Shown piece by piece: positions 52,980-62,493 of a DNA stretch of 64,000 nt. Position numbers and translations under genes: made by a program. This stretch comes from Scytonema sp. UIC 10036 (lineage in GTDB: Bacteria > Cyanobacteriota > Cyanobacteriia > Cyanobacteriales > Nostocaceae), in assembly GCF_009725235.1 (NCBI RefSeq), contig NZ_WJFC01000027.1, positions 30,656 to 94,655 of the forward strand. Direction: 5' to 3'. The number at the start of each line of letters is the position of its first letter. The stretch's first letter is position 1. The notes under the pieces were generated by a model. That model saw nothing but the letters and a program-made list of their open reading frames with translations. It ran no database searches and was not told the DNA's origin.

Positions 52980-54209
52980 TTATAAATTCAAACTGCGTAA
53001 TTTATGATTACCAGTATTATATCTTTTTGCACCATTTAAAAGTTCTTTTAGCTGTCCTTGCGCGTCAGCATGGTCGATCAAACTAAACACGATTTGTTGA
53101 TAATTCTCTCCACCAGCTATTTGATTTAATTTCCAATCCAACTCATAGCTAAGCATCATCTCTAAATCTTTCTGACTGCGAAAAGCATCCATTAGAGCAT
53201 CACAAAATTGCTTCCGTTGAGCGCCTGTTAAATTGATAGGTTTCTGGTCATTTCTTTCCGAATTTTCTGTTGAACGTTGCTCTAATTCTTGTATTTGCCT
53301 TTCAATCTCTTCGATTTCCTTCTTAAGTTGAAACTTACGACCTGGATCGGCGGTAATGATGTATTCTCTTCGGAAATCAGTTAGCTTTTCCTGTAAAAGT
53401 TGAAAAATAGAATCATCTTGAGGTAAAGTATTATATACAGTGGTCTGATTTGATGGAGAATTCACTTCTTGAGGCTGAAGCTTTGCAAGAACCTCAAAAG
53501 CAAAAGCACTAGCGCGATCTGCAGCCAATTCCTGAGAACCTCGCTCGTCATCAATGCTTTTACCATCTATCAAATCGGATATACCGCGAACGATCAAGGC
53601 TGAAACTTTTTGGTTAGCATGAGTCGCTTGGAGAAAACCTCGTCCCTCCATTTCTACCGCAACTGCATCACCATAGTTAGACTGAAGAAACTGGTAAACT
53701 TCAGACTGCTTGGAAGCAACAACTTTTGCTCCTGCGGCTATGGGTGCGACATACACCTTGGGGGTTGGACGGGGAAGAGATGTTAACCTTTTCAGCCAAT
53801 CTGGTTTTCTGGCTTCTGCTCTTGCTCTTTGTATCAAGTTGTATGCTGATTCTCCCACATCAGCTCTGGGTTCAAATTCCTCTTTTGCTTTACCAGACTC
53901 ATACCCATAAACTTTTGTCGCCGCAACGACATCTCCGAGCTTGACATCTTTAATACCACCTGCAACTCCCACAAACAGAACAATACTAGGATTGAAGTAA
54001 GCGATCGCTCGTTCTGCTTCCATCGCTGCGCCGGAATTTCCCGCTCCTATCTCAACAATCCCAACTTCCCATGACTTGCTGTTGGCAGTAAATTTTCCCT
54101 GTTCGTAAACTGTACCTTGGGAATGTACCATTTCTTGAAGGTCAGTGAGATGGGAGCGAACTGCCATATACTCTACGTCAATAGCAGTGAGTATAACCAC
54201 ACTAGCCAT
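52980..54209 (-). CDS. Nucleoside phosphorylase-family effector with EAD1-like C-terminal domain
   Basis: 409 residues. Residues about 1-245 are a purine nucleoside phosphorylase / MTAN-type fold: VVILTAIDVEYMAVRSHL, FVGVAGGIKDVKLGDVVAA, AVEMEGRGFLQA and RGISDLIDG, the usual active-site Glu and Asp. Then comes a coiled segment (about 275-315) and a C-terminal helical domain (about 325-405: LTGAQRKQFCDALMDAF, MLSYELDWKLNQIAGG, YQQIVFSLIDHADAQG) that resembles effector-associated domain 1. In this class the EAD recruits partners and the phosphorylase acts as an effector in defence-type systems. No partner with an EAD is in the window. Confidence 0.82.
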   Translation of the reverse strand: MASVVILTAIDVEYMAVRSHLTDLQEMVHSQGTVYEQGKFTANSKSWEVGIVEIGAGNSGAAMEAERAIAYFNPSIVLFVGVAGGIKDVKLGDVVAATKVYGYESGKAKEEFEPRADVGESAYNLIQRARAEARKPDWLKRLTSLPRPTPKVYVAPIAAGAKVVASKQSEVYQFLQSNYGDAVAVEMEGRGFLQATHANQKVSALIVRGISDLIDGKSIDDERGSQELAADRASAFAFEVLAKLQPQEVNSPSNQTTVYNTLPQDDSIFQLLQEKLTDFRREYIITADPGRKFQLKKEIEEIERQIQELEQRSTENSERNDQKPINLTGAQRKQFCDALMDAFRSQKDLEMMLSYELDWKLNQIAGGENYQQIVFSLIDHADAQGQLKELLNGAKRYNTGNHKLRSLNL

Positions 54210-54424
54210 AGGTTAAATTTTTGTTGAACTTCAACTTGCTTTTCATATTCTGCCAGATTTGTTGAGATTTGCCAAGCAATGTAGTAGTGGCTCATAAACT
54301 GTTTTATGTGCAACTAAATGCAAGTGCTATGCTGTGAATAAGTGAAACTATGAATATGTCGTCATGAAAACCTTCACTGCTATTGTCGATCGCTGTTTTT
54401 CCTCCAAAAAGAGATTTCAAAATG

Positions 54425-54962
54425 AAAGTTTAATCTGTCCAGCTAAAGTATTTTAAGAAATTTCGAGATAAAAAATTTGATTTCACTGAACCAGAAACCG
54501 GGTTAGCACGAGATACGATCGTCCTGGTAGGAATGAATGGTGCTGGGAAAACAAGTTTATTGCAAGCGTTTTGCCCTTGGCAGCAGCGAAGCTATCGCAG
54601 CCACTTTAGGGACGGCGACTGGACGGTTGCAGAAAGTCTTTGATTTGGAATGGGCGGGATTTAGCTATGAATTGCTAGCGAACAATTGGGGAAATATAAC
54701 ACCAGAGGTAGCTGTACAGGTACAATTCTCATCTAGTGAACTTCAAGCTCTACGCCATTTTCAGCAGAAATTACGAGAAATGGGACAAGATTTGCAACCC
54801 CCGAGTGAAGAGTATAATGTAACTCTTAGATGGTACTCTGGAGGTGTTGTTGCCAAGAATGATGCTCAACTGCTTCAATTTAAAGGACGAGAATATGCTA
54901 AACAATTGCGACGTTCTGAAGGATTTCAAGTGTTTGAGCAAGTCGATACATCTGATTTGTGA
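54425..54962 (+). pseudogene. Frameshifted N-terminal remnant of an AAA-type ATPase
   Basis: Frame 1 reads KYFKKFRDKKFDFTEPETGL and then VLVGMNGAGKTSLLQA (Walker A). The frame then shifts and continues as GRLQKVFDLEWAGFSYELLA and GREYAKQLRRSEGFQVFE to a stop at 54962. The rest of the ATPase is gone. A CTGTAGGGTGGGCAATGCCC repeat abuts the broken 3' side. Confidence 0.75.
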
Positions 54963-55084
54963 AAAAATCTCAGTACTGTAGGGTGGGCAATGCCCACCAG
55001 TAGTATCATGTGGTAGGCAATGCTCACCCTATATGTATTTCAAAAATCAAATAGGAGTCCTATCAATACTGCTCGGATAAGGAA

Positions 55085-55320
55085 ATTGTAGAAATTGTAG
55101 GTTGGGTTGAGCGAAGCGCGAAACCCAACAAATCCTGATAAATGTTGGGTTTCGTTCCTCAACCCAACCTACGTGTTTTTGTATTTTTAGGCTTAACCGA
55201 CAAGTATTGGATTGGGAGTAATTGCGATTTTTCATTGCTTAATCGTGAGGCGGAGCCTCAGTGTATGCATTCCCAGGCTCCGCCTGGGAACGAGAGTGGG
55301 GGAGCCTGGGAACGAGGCGG
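55085..55320. repeat. Repeat block 3' of the histidine kinase gene
   Basis: Two facing copies of the GTAGGTTGGGTT / AACCCAACCTAC repeat (55097-55171, large palindrome), then GAGGCGGAGCCTCA and CCCAGGCTCCGCCTGGG units. It could terminate the kinase transcript. Confidence 0.8.
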
Positions 55321-55322
55321 TA

Positions 55323-58300
55323 CTAGGTTCGTCCAGCTAAGCTTGCAACTACTGTGGCTAATTCTGCTGGTTCAACGGGTTTGGGTAAATGTATTTGAAA
55401 ACCTTCTTGTAAAGCTCGCAGTCTGTCTTCTGTTCGAGCATAAGCTGTTAAGGCGGCGGCGGGAATTTTTGTGCCATGTTCGGAAAGGGGAATTTCTCCA
55501 GTGCGTTCGAGCGATCGCACTTTACGAATGAGAGTATAGCCATCTTCATTTGGCATACCTATATCGCTGACTAAAACATCTGGTCTCCATTGTGCAATAA
55601 CTTCTAATGCTTCCTGTACCGATCCTATTGCTTTTACTTCAGCTTGGCACTGTTGCAGCACGATGCTTAAAAAATCACGAGCATCAGCTTCGTCATCTAC
55701 AACCAGTACCCGGATACCCAGGAGAGAGGGTGGGGCGGTGGAAGTTCCTCTTGTCTCCTTATCTTCCTCTTCTTTCTTACCCAGAAGGGGTAGCTTGACT
55801 GTAAAAGTAGTACCTTGTCCTTCACCCGGACTTTCGACATGAATGGTACCACCGTGTAGTTCTACTAAATGACTCACAATTGCTAGCCCCAACCCCAACC
55901 CGCCGTAGGATCTTGTGGTAGAACTATCAGCCTGACGAAACCGATCGAAAACGTATGGAAGAAAATCAGGGCTAATACCAATACCAGTATCACTTACCTG
56001 GATTTGGGCATAGGGGAATGGGAATTGGGAATTGGTATGGAGTAACGATTCCTTATGCTTTACTACTGACAAGCGAACTTCAACACGACCCCCCTGAGGC
56101 GTAAATTTTATAGCATTGGATAGTAAATTCCATATAATTTGCTGCAACCGTTCGCTATCACCAATGACTGGGATTGGAGCACTGGGGGCTGGGGACTGGG
56201 AATTTAGTGCTTTGTTGCGAGTTTCATCATTTAAAGCACCTGTTATGTTTAAGCAACTGGTTTGATTGAGTAATTTGTTGTTATCTTCCCAATCACCTGT
56301 CCCTTGTCCCCTGTCCTCCATAATACAAAACTTTAAATCGATTTCCTTTATCTCAGCAGCTAAACGAACTGTTTCCAATGCAGCTTCAATAATGGGAGCT
56401 AGGTTGCAAGGATGGACATTAAGGCGTAATTTACCTCTTATCATCCGCGAGATATCTAACAAATCTTCTATGAGCTGTGTTTGCGCTCTAGCATTGCGCT
56501 CAATTGTCTCTAATGCCTTTGCTACTTTGGTTTCATCAAGTTGGCGTCGAGAACGCAATAACTGTGTCCAACCCAGAATTGCATTGAGGGGCGATCGCAA
56601 TTCATGAGATAGAATTGCTAAAAATTCATCTTTCATGCGATTTGCTTGTTTGAGCTGTTCTGTTTGCTGCTGCAAAGAAGCAATTAGCTTAGCACGTTCC
56701 ATTGCAATGGCAATTTGATCGCATACTGCTTGCATCATCCCCAGTTCATTTTGGCTAAATTTCACCCGAGTGCGACTGCCAAAGGCAAGAGTTCCTAACA
56801 GTTTTCCCTGTGCTATTAAGGGATAACTATAATACGCTGTAATTCCAATAGAGCGGAGGAATTCTGTCTTTTTGTCTGTTAATTGCTGTAAATTTTCCAA
56901 AGCTATTGGATGGCGTTGCTGCGATACCGTTCCACTCACCCCCCGATCAAATTCAAGCCACTCAATTTCTTTGACTTGTTCTTCAGAAACACCAGTATAG
57001 GATGCTAGCTGTAAAATCTGTTTATCCTCATAAACTAAATAATTAAAGTAAACATCTAAGCGAATTTGTTTTGATAGTTTTTTAAACAAACTATCAATCA
57101 GTGCAACAGGTTGCTGGCTTGAAAGTAAATCGCTAGCTGTACCAAATAAGAGCTGAAGTCTCTTGTAACCTAGTGAAAGTGCTTTTTCTACCTGTTTCAA
57201 GTTACTAATGTCTTGAAACATCAAAACACAGGTTGCGGGATAACCGTGCATAGCTGGTAAAGTATCGGCAAATATAAGGAGCGAGCGAATCCCTACTGGT
57301 GTATGCCAATCTAATTCAAATCCTTCAATGCGATCGCCGCGAGCTACTCTCACCCCAGGGGCTTCCTCTGCTGGAATGGGGTTTCCAGCAGCATCAGTGG
57401 CATAATAATATGTGTTATAATCAGCCAGTGATTCTGCTTTAGGAAATTTTCCTCCAGCAACTTTATCGGCGGCAATGTTGGCAAAAGTCACTTTTGCTGT
57501 TCCCGGTTCTATCAACAGCATTGGCATGGGCATAAGATTGAGCAAATCTTCCAACCATTTTTGTTGGTTGCGAAGTGTTTCTTCTACTTGTTTGCGTTCT
57601 GTAGTATCATTTGTAAAGGCAAGAATCTGTTCAATTTCGCCGTTTTTATGTAAGAGTGGTAAATATTTAATTTCTGTTGTAAATTGTCCGTAATCTGGTA
57701 AGTTAATTGTAACTTCTATTTTCTGTATCGTTCTGGTTTCCTGTGCTTGAATTAAAGTGGAAAGATAAGGTTCTGTCACTTCTGGTGGAAAGATTTCCTC
57801 ATCTGTTCTTCCAATAATTTCTTCTCTTGGCTTTTTAATTCGCTGCAATGCTTCTGCATTAACAAACTCTAATTGCCGTTGAGCATTGTAGATAGCAAAA
57901 ACATCGGGAATATTATCTAGTGCTAATCGGAAACGTTCTTCACTTTGACGTAATGCTTGCTCTACCTGCTTGCGAGCACTTAAATCTAGGATAAATGCAA
58001 CGGATTCTTCTCGATTATCTCCTACTAAAGTGTAGCCAACTACAACTGGTATGCGACTGCCATCTTTACAGATATATTCTTTTTCGTAAGGTGTACAAGC
58101 ACCTTTGGCGATCGCTTCAGCAATTCCTTCTGCATCTAAAGGTAAATATTCTGGCGGTGTAATATCAGTCCATTTAATTTTGTCTGCTTCTAAATCTTCT
58201 CTTGTATAGCCAATCATCCGCAGGAATTCGTCGTTAGCTTTGCGGACGCGACCGTGAATGTCGCCAAAGAGAATACCAATGACGTTAGAATCTACAAAGC

Positions 58301-59255
58301 TGCTTAATTTCTCTTCATTTACTTTCAGGGCTTCTTTAGCGAGATCGCGTTGCTTCCCCAATTTTTCTAAAGCTGTTGCACTTTCCCATATAAACACACA
58401 AAAGCTGACGATTAGGACAACTACAAGCAGGGATACTGCAAATTCTGGTTCGTATAACCCTGCTCTCAGCCCTTGTAAAGTTAACCATCCTAATACTAAA
58501 GGAACTGCGATCGCAGCCAACAATAACCGACGTGCTAGCACACCACTATAGGTATCGCTAGTTATTAATCGCATTAACCCTTGTTCGGGATAAGCATGTA
58601 AAATACCAATACAAAGTACTGTAAATGTCAGTGCGGTGTTCAATGCCATTCCTGAATCGTGCGCTTGAAAACTGTATAATATGCTGACTCCGTAGGCATA
58701 CCCAGTAATAGCCTGTAAGGATATTAAAGCTGCGATGAGGGTAAAGACTTGAGCGTACCAATAGCTGCGACGGGTTTTAGGTTGACAAACAAGTTCTAAA
58801 GCCCTACCAAGAACTATAAAGTTTAGTGCTGTGTTTATGCCCATACCTTCCCAATGGATTATCCCCAAACCATTGAGAAACTCATGATACATTGTGTCAA
58901 TACCGAAATTCCAGTGGAACACGTATTGACTGACTCTAAACAAAGCAATAATTAAAACGGCGATCGCACAGACTTTACTCAAGATACTTGGAGCAATCTT
59001 CTCTTCTGTTTGCTCTTTTCCTGTTAAAGACAGCCACAGCGATATCCCAGATAAAAAGAAGCAAAATGCTGCATCTACCTCCATACTTCCCATGCCGAAG
59101 GAGAGGAACGATGTCAGAAACTTTTGATTCAACCACCAGCCAATTAATACTAACAAACCAACACTAGAAGCGATCGCACTCGCAGTTCGTGCCACCACTG
59201 AATGTGAAGAGAGTTGATGTGAAATTTGTTGGTGCAAGCGACTTACTCTTAACAT
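55323..59255 (-). CDS. Hybrid sensor histidine kinase (membrane-PAS-GAF-HisKA-HATPase-REC)
   Basis: 1310 residues. An N-terminal membrane region of about eight spans (about 20-290) is followed by about three PAS domains (about 310-690), a GAF domain (about 700-850, with WLEFDRGVSGTVSQQ), HisKA with phospho-His884 in ILSHELRSPLNAILG, HATPase with NLLSNAIKFTPQGG and DTGIGISPDFL and GGLGLGLAIV, and a C-terminal REC domain (about 1185-1305) whose acceptor Asp is in VLVSDIGMPNEDG. Residues about 979-1029, between HisKA and the N box, include translated low-complexity repeat (DRGQGTGDWEDNN). The signal is unknown; the membrane part is MASE-like. Confidence 0.92.
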   Translation of the reverse strand: MLRVSRLHQQISHQLSSHSVVARTASAIASSVGLLVLIGWWLNQKFLTSFLSFGMGSMEVDAAFCFFLSGISLWLSLTGKEQTEEKIAPSILSKVCAIAVLIIALFRVSQYVFHWNFGIDTMYHEFLNGLGIIHWEGMGINTALNFIVLGRALELVCQPKTRRSYWYAQVFTLIAALISLQAITGYAYGVSILYSFQAHDSGMALNTALTFTVLCIGILHAYPEQGLMRLITSDTYSGVLARRLLLAAIAVPLVLGWLTLQGLRAGLYEPEFAVSLLVVVLIVSFCVFIWESATALEKLGKQRDLAKEALKVNEEKLSSFVDSNVIGILFGDIHGRVRKANDEFLRMIGYTREDLEADKIKWTDITPPEYLPLDAEGIAEAIAKGACTPYEKEYICKDGSRIPVVVGYTLVGDNREESVAFILDLSARKQVEQALRQSEERFRLALDNIPDVFAIYNAQRQLEFVNAEALQRIKKPREEIIGRTDEEIFPPEVTEPYLSTLIQAQETRTIQKIEVTINLPDYGQFTTEIKYLPLLHKNGEIEQILAFTNDTTERKQVEETLRNQQKWLEDLLNLMPMPMLLIEPGTAKVTFANIAADKVAGGKFPKAESLADYNTYYYATDAAGNPIPAEEAPGVRVARGDRIEGFELDWHTPVGIRSLLIFADTLPAMHGYPATCVLMFQDISNLKQVEKALSLGYKRLQLLFGTASDLLSSQQPVALIDSLFKKLSKQIRLDVYFNYLVYEDKQILQLASYTGVSEEQVKEIEWLEFDRGVSGTVSQQRHPIALENLQQLTDKKTEFLRSIGITAYYSYPLIAQGKLLGTLAFGSRTRVKFSQNELGMMQAVCDQIAIAMERAKLIASLQQQTEQLKQANRMKDEFLAILSHELRSPLNAILGWTQLLRSRRQLDETKVAKALETIERNARAQTQLIEDLLDISRMIRGKLRLNVHPCNLAPIIEAALETVRLAAEIKEIDLKFCIMEDRGQGTGDWEDNNKLLNQTSCLNITGALNDETRNKALNSQSPAPSAPIPVIGDSERLQQIIWNLLSNAIKFTPQGGRVEVRLSVVKHKESLLHTNSQFPFPYAQIQVSDTGIGISPDFLPYVFDRFRQADSSTTRSYGGLGLGLAIVSHLVELHGGTIHVESPGEGQGTTFTVKLPLLGKKEEEDKETRGTSTAPPSLLGIRVLVVDDEADARDFLSIVLQQCQAEVKAIGSVQEALEVIAQWRPDVLVSDIGMPNEDGYTLIRKVRSLERTGEIPLSEHGTKIPAAALTAYARTEDRLRALQEGFQIHLPKPVEPAELATVVASLAGRT

Positions 59256-59465
59256 TTAATGCTTGTTTACCGCACGATCTTTGAAACAGTAAACTTAGCG
59301 TTTCCTATAAAATATCTATTTTTTGTTTTATTATTTCAAACCTTTACTTTTATTTTCATCTATCTTTTTACAGATTTTCTTCGCGTTCTTCGTGCCTTAG
59401 TGGTTCAAAATCTTTTTTACCGCAAAGACGCAAAGAACACAAAGGAAAGATTTGACTAAACACTA

Positions 59466-60020
59466 TCAAGCTGCTTTTTGCAACTCTTCAAGTCGAGCGA
59501 AAACTTCTTGACTGTGGATAGCAGGATTCACTTTCACAAAAGTCTCGCGCAGGATGCCATTGGGATCGATGATAAAGCTATGGCGCATAGACACAAAGCC
59601 AATCCAGGAACCGTAGGCTTTGCTAACTGCGCCAGTAGTATCAGCTAATAAGGGAAATTTTAGACCCTCTGAATCACAAAATTCAGCATGAGAATCAACA
59701 TCATCAGCGCTGACACCGACAATTTGAGCGTTTTTTTGGAGATATTTCGGTAAGTCTTGCTGAAAGCGACGGGCTTCTATGGTACAACCAGAGGTAAAAT
59801 CTTTGGGATAGAAATAAAGTACTACCCACTGACCACGTAAATCGGAGAGAGAAAGTTTGCCATCACCAGTGTTAGTTGGCAGTGTAAAGTCTGGTGCTGG
59901 TTGATTAATTGCTGGAAGTTTGCCACCTAGGGCATTGGCAACTGGCGCAAAATTCAACCAACTGATGATAGCAAAACAGCTAGCAAGTAATATGTTCAAA
60001 AAAGTGCGGCGGGAAATCAT
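59466..60020 (-). CDS. Exported PrxQ/Bcp-type peroxiredoxin
   Basis: 184 residues. A signal (about 5-30, FLNILLASCFAIISWLNFAPVANA) points to the thylakoid lumen or periplasm. Peroxidatic Cys79 is in DFTSGCTIEA and the resolving Cys115 in AEFCDSEGL. Other family marks: APDFTLPTNTG, WVVLYFYPKDF and RHSFIIDPNG. It reduces peroxides using a thiol donor. Confidence 0.93.
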   Translation of the reverse strand: MISRRTFLNILLASCFAIISWLNFAPVANALGGKLPAINQPAPDFTLPTNTGDGKLSLSDLRGQWVVLYFYPKDFTSGCTIEARRFQQDLPKYLQKNAQIVGVSADDVDSHAEFCDSEGLKFPLLADTTGAVSKAYGSWIGFVSMRHSFIIDPNGILRETFVKVNPAIHSQEVFARLEELQKAA

Positions 60021-60076
60021 TACGATTTATACCAGAAACACAACTTAATATAAGTTTACATTTTCTGGTCGCCATT

Positions 60077-60319
60077 CTAAGAGCTTGAAGAGTTTGAATT
60101 TGTTTCTACAGATTCTATGTACTGACTATCAAGGAGAAAAGCACCCTTTGTAAAGCGAATGCCCCAGTATCCACCAGGGCGGCGGTCAATAACTATACCT
60201 TCTTCTCCAATGCGAATGACATCAGGAGGACGCAGCATCGGCATGGGTTCGGCGGTTTTTACGTAGGGCGGTAGTGCTATAACGCGTACTTTGCTACCAA
60301 CTGCAAATTCTTTGGACAT
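60077..60319 (-). CDS. sipA: NblS-interacting protein SipA (DUF3148)
   Basis: 80 residues, normal length. It carries FAVGSKVRVIALPPYVKTAE, PMLRPPDVIRIGEEGIVIDR and RPGGYWGIRFTKGAFLLDS, nearly invariant in the family. SipA is an SH3-like small protein that stimulates the NblS (Hik33) sensor kinase controlling stress and light responses. No nblS gene is in the window. Confidence 0.93.
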   Translation of the reverse strand: MSKEFAVGSKVRVIALPPYVKTAEPMPMLRPPDVIRIGEEGIVIDRRPGGYWGIRFTKGAFLLDSQYIESVETNSNSSSS

Positions 60320-60639
60320 AATTTTTGTTAACTGCTATTTGCTAATGGCTAATGGCTAATTGTTGATTGGACGTTTCCATAAGTTACTCACAAAATTTTG
60401 ATCCAGGTGGCAATTCCTCGTTTTTTTCCTCTGCGCTCTCTGCGCCTCTGCGGTTTAAAAGTAATTTATTGAACCGCAGAGGCACAGAGTACACAGAGGT
60501 AAGAGGAGGGAGAGTTATCAATTTCCCGAAGTTTTTATCTACCTTGACAGGGGTAGGTTGGCAGTGCCCACCCTACTTCTATACGTAATTGGGCACCATT
60601 GTCGTTCACAGCCATTAGCCATTAGCCATTAGCTATATT
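60320..60639. other. Intergenic region made mainly of repeats
   Basis: GCTAATG heptamers at 60338-60362, an inverted CTCTGCGCCTCTGCGGTTTA / AACCGCAGAGGCACAGAG pair at 60430-60495, TAGGTTGGCAGTGCCCACCC at about 60553 and CCATTAG heptamers at 60612-60636. No gene. Confidence 0.7.
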
Positions 60640-61671
60640 CTATGGCGCTTGCCAAATTTTTTGATGGTACTTTTCTATATCTGCATAAGGGTCTTCGGTT
60701 GGATGCGTGTGGTCGTGAGTGTGATGATGGTCATGATGGTGATGATGGTGGTCATGAGTGTGGGAATGACCGTGACCGCTGTTTGCTAAAGCATATAGAC
60801 GGAATTTACACATCTCACAATTCATCTGTACTTGTTCTAGTTGGGTTTCAATTTCTCTGTCTCTCAGTACGGAGAGGAGAACTGGATGCAATCCCATCTC
60901 TGGTAGACAAGTTATGGACATATCTGGATATTGCTCTTGCTGTTGGGCGGTGATATTAAAAATCTTTTTGACTAATGCCCCTGTAAATAGGAAGTATGGC
61001 AAAACAATGATGCGTTTGGGCTGATAAAGCCGTGCGCGGTGAAAACCTTCTTCTAGTCTGGGGTGGGTAATGCCAATAAAACAGGTTTCAACGGTGGAGT
61101 AACCGCTTCCTTCCCAAAGAATGCGAGCTAGTTTATATACGTCTCCATTGGCGTCGGGATCGCTCGAACCACGTCCAACAAATAAGAGAACGGTATCGGA
61201 ACGAGATATTTGTTGGGGGTTATGTTCGGGTTTGTCAAGTTCTGCTAGACGCGATCGCCACAGTTCTACAATTGCAGGAGTAATGCCAAAATGACGCCCG
61301 TAGTGAAACTTTAACTGTGGATGTCGGGACTTGGCACGATCTAGCTCATTAGTTACATCAAATTTATTGTGTCGTGCAGCAAATAACAATATGGGCAGTA
61401 CTGTGAGTTCAGTGTAACCTTGTGCTACACATTGGTCTATACCTTCTTGAATGGAAGGAACGGTTAGCTCTAAAAAGCAAGGTAAAACTGGACGCGATCG
61501 ATCTAAAGCTTGGTAAAGAGTTGCAAAGTCTAATAAAGCTTGTCTTCCTTCTTCATCCCTAGTACCATGTCCAACCATTAGCAAAGGGCGTTGTATTGGC
61601 AGGGGTGATAGTTTTAGACTTTGAGCAGAAGATTCTGAATAAGAGTGATTTGAAGTGTTGGTAGTCAGCAT
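60640..61671 (-). CDS. cbiX: CbiX-type sirohydrochlorin cobaltochelatase with His-rich tail
   Basis: 343 residues. Two CbiX/CbiK-type halves: the first with [20 protein letters not shown] and [12 protein letters not shown] (metal His residues), the second with [20 protein letters not shown] and [13 protein letters not shown]. Inserts metal, here probably cobalt, into sirohydrochlorin. The C-terminus has about 15 His between 300 and 325 ([12 protein letters not shown]), a metal store. NCEMCKF may bind a metal or Fe-S cluster. A cobalamin riboswitch upstream supports a role in B12 rather than siroheme. Confidence 0.92.
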   Translation of the reverse strand: MLTTNTSNHSYSESSAQSLKLSPLPIQRPLLMVGHGTRDEEGRQALLDFATLYQALDRSRPVLPCFLELTVPSIQEGIDQCVAQGYTELTVLPILLFAARHNKFDVTNELDRAKSRHPQLKFHYGRHFGITPAIVELWRSRLAELDKPEHNPQQISRSDTVLLFVGRGSSDPDANGDVYKLARILWEGSGYSTVETCFIGITHPRLEEGFHRARLYQPKRIIVLPYFLFTGALVKKIFNITAQQQEQYPDMSITCLPEMGLHPVLLSVLRDREIETQLEQVQMNCEMCKFRLYALANSGHGHSHTHDHHHHHHDHHHTHDHTHPTEDPYADIEKYHQKIWQAP

Positions 61672-61689
61672 CCAGTTGTAAAGCTCCCT

Positions 61690-61893
61690 TCCCGTGCTAC
61701 GCAGGAAATAGAGTGAGCAGGTAATAAATAGGCGTTCTGGCTAACACAATTTTGGATTTTGGATTTTGGATTTTAGATTATTCCCAATCCAAAATCCAAA
61801 ATCTAAAATCTAAAATCCGTTTACAGCTGCGGCACAGCCCCGGACTTGCACCGGAGTTTCCCTATTTTGTTACAGTTCACGTTTGCTTTGATA
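61690..61893 (-). promoter_or_regulatory. Cobalamin riboswitch upstream of cbiX
   Basis: On the minus strand the core GGGAAACTCCGGTGCAAGTC is followed by CGGGGCTGTGCCGCAGCTGT and, nearer the gene, the B12-box-like GCCAGAACGCCTATT. These are the conserved P3-P6 and B12-box parts of the cobalamin aptamer. Between them is a long hairpin of heptamer repeats. Expected to shut off cbiX when adenosyl- or aquocobalamin is plentiful. Confidence 0.9.
61748..61818. repeat. Heptamer repeat hairpin inside the riboswitch
   Basis: Four ATTTTGG/ATTTTAG units (61750-61779) face five ATCCAAA/ATCTAAA units (61786-61818), forming a long stem. It lies in the peripheral, length-variable part of the cobalamin aptamer. 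Confidence 0.85.
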
Positions 61894-62050
61894 TCTTAGC
61901 TGATTTATGTGAAGGAGCAAAATACCGGGGGAGGGGAGAGAAAAGACAGGGAGTTGTGTGTTAAGTGCAAATACTAAAAATACGAGTAGAATTTTAACAA
62001 ATTCGCGGAATTCCCCATCCCTCTACAGGGTGGGGATGGATAGCGAACAA

Positions 62051-62224
62051 TTACGAGGTACACCCCTCGTGGGTGTCCGAGGAATTGTTTATCTCTGAGT
62101 ACGGTAGTCTATCAATCCAGTCCTCGACCAATTGAGTCATTGTTTTCTCCTTGCTGGCTGCATATAGCCTTAGCTTATTCAATCTGCGCTCAGATATACG
62201 TAAATTCAATGCTTTATTTTTCAT
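62051..62224 (-). CDS. Small ribbon-helix-helix-like protein
   Basis: 57 residues: MKNKALNLRISERRLNKLRL, then YAASKEKTMTQLVEDWIDRL and a short tail. The pattern beta-strand ALNLRIS, helix, SKEKTMTQLVEDWID fits CopG/Arc-type DNA-binding proteins. It is divergent from the TnpB gene 270 bases away and may belong to the same mobile element or regulate it. Confidence 0.7.
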   Translation of the reverse strand: MKNKALNLRISERRLNKLRLYAASKEKTMTQLVEDWIDRLPYSEINNSSDTHEGCTS

Positions 62225-62275
62225 AAACGCCTACACAACGTCTTTACTTCTATGTAATATTGTATTCAAGTTAAA

Positions 62276-62462
62276 AGGGAACGGGGAACAGGGAACAGGG
62301 AACAGACTGTAACATATGGGGATTTAAACCCCAACCTACACGGCGGACTTAAACAAGATGGGATTTTAGACCCCTCTAAAACAAGGAATTAGAACGGTCT
62401 CACATGAATGTTTTTACTTCGTAAAAACATCCCTGTTCCCCGTTCCCCGTTCCCTGTTCCCT
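62276..62462. repeat. Facing GGGAACAG repeats and a 10-bp hairpin left of tnpB
   Basis: GGGAACGGGGAACAGGGAAC (62278 onward) faces CCCTGTTCCCCGTTCCCCGT (62432 onward), forming a large inverted repeat. Inside its right edge ATGTTTTTAC-TTC-GTAAAAACAT (62408-62430) is a perfect hairpin that could be the subterminal left-end hairpin of an IS200/IS605-type element or a terminator. Confidence 0.65.
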
Positions 62463-62493
62463 TCTTCGATAAAAACAAGGAGGTGGTTTGAAT

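Noticed and set aside
52716..53007. Frames on both strands over the CTCTGCG repeats
   Set aside because: They are translations of a dispersed inverted repeat that also occurs at 47757 and 60424.
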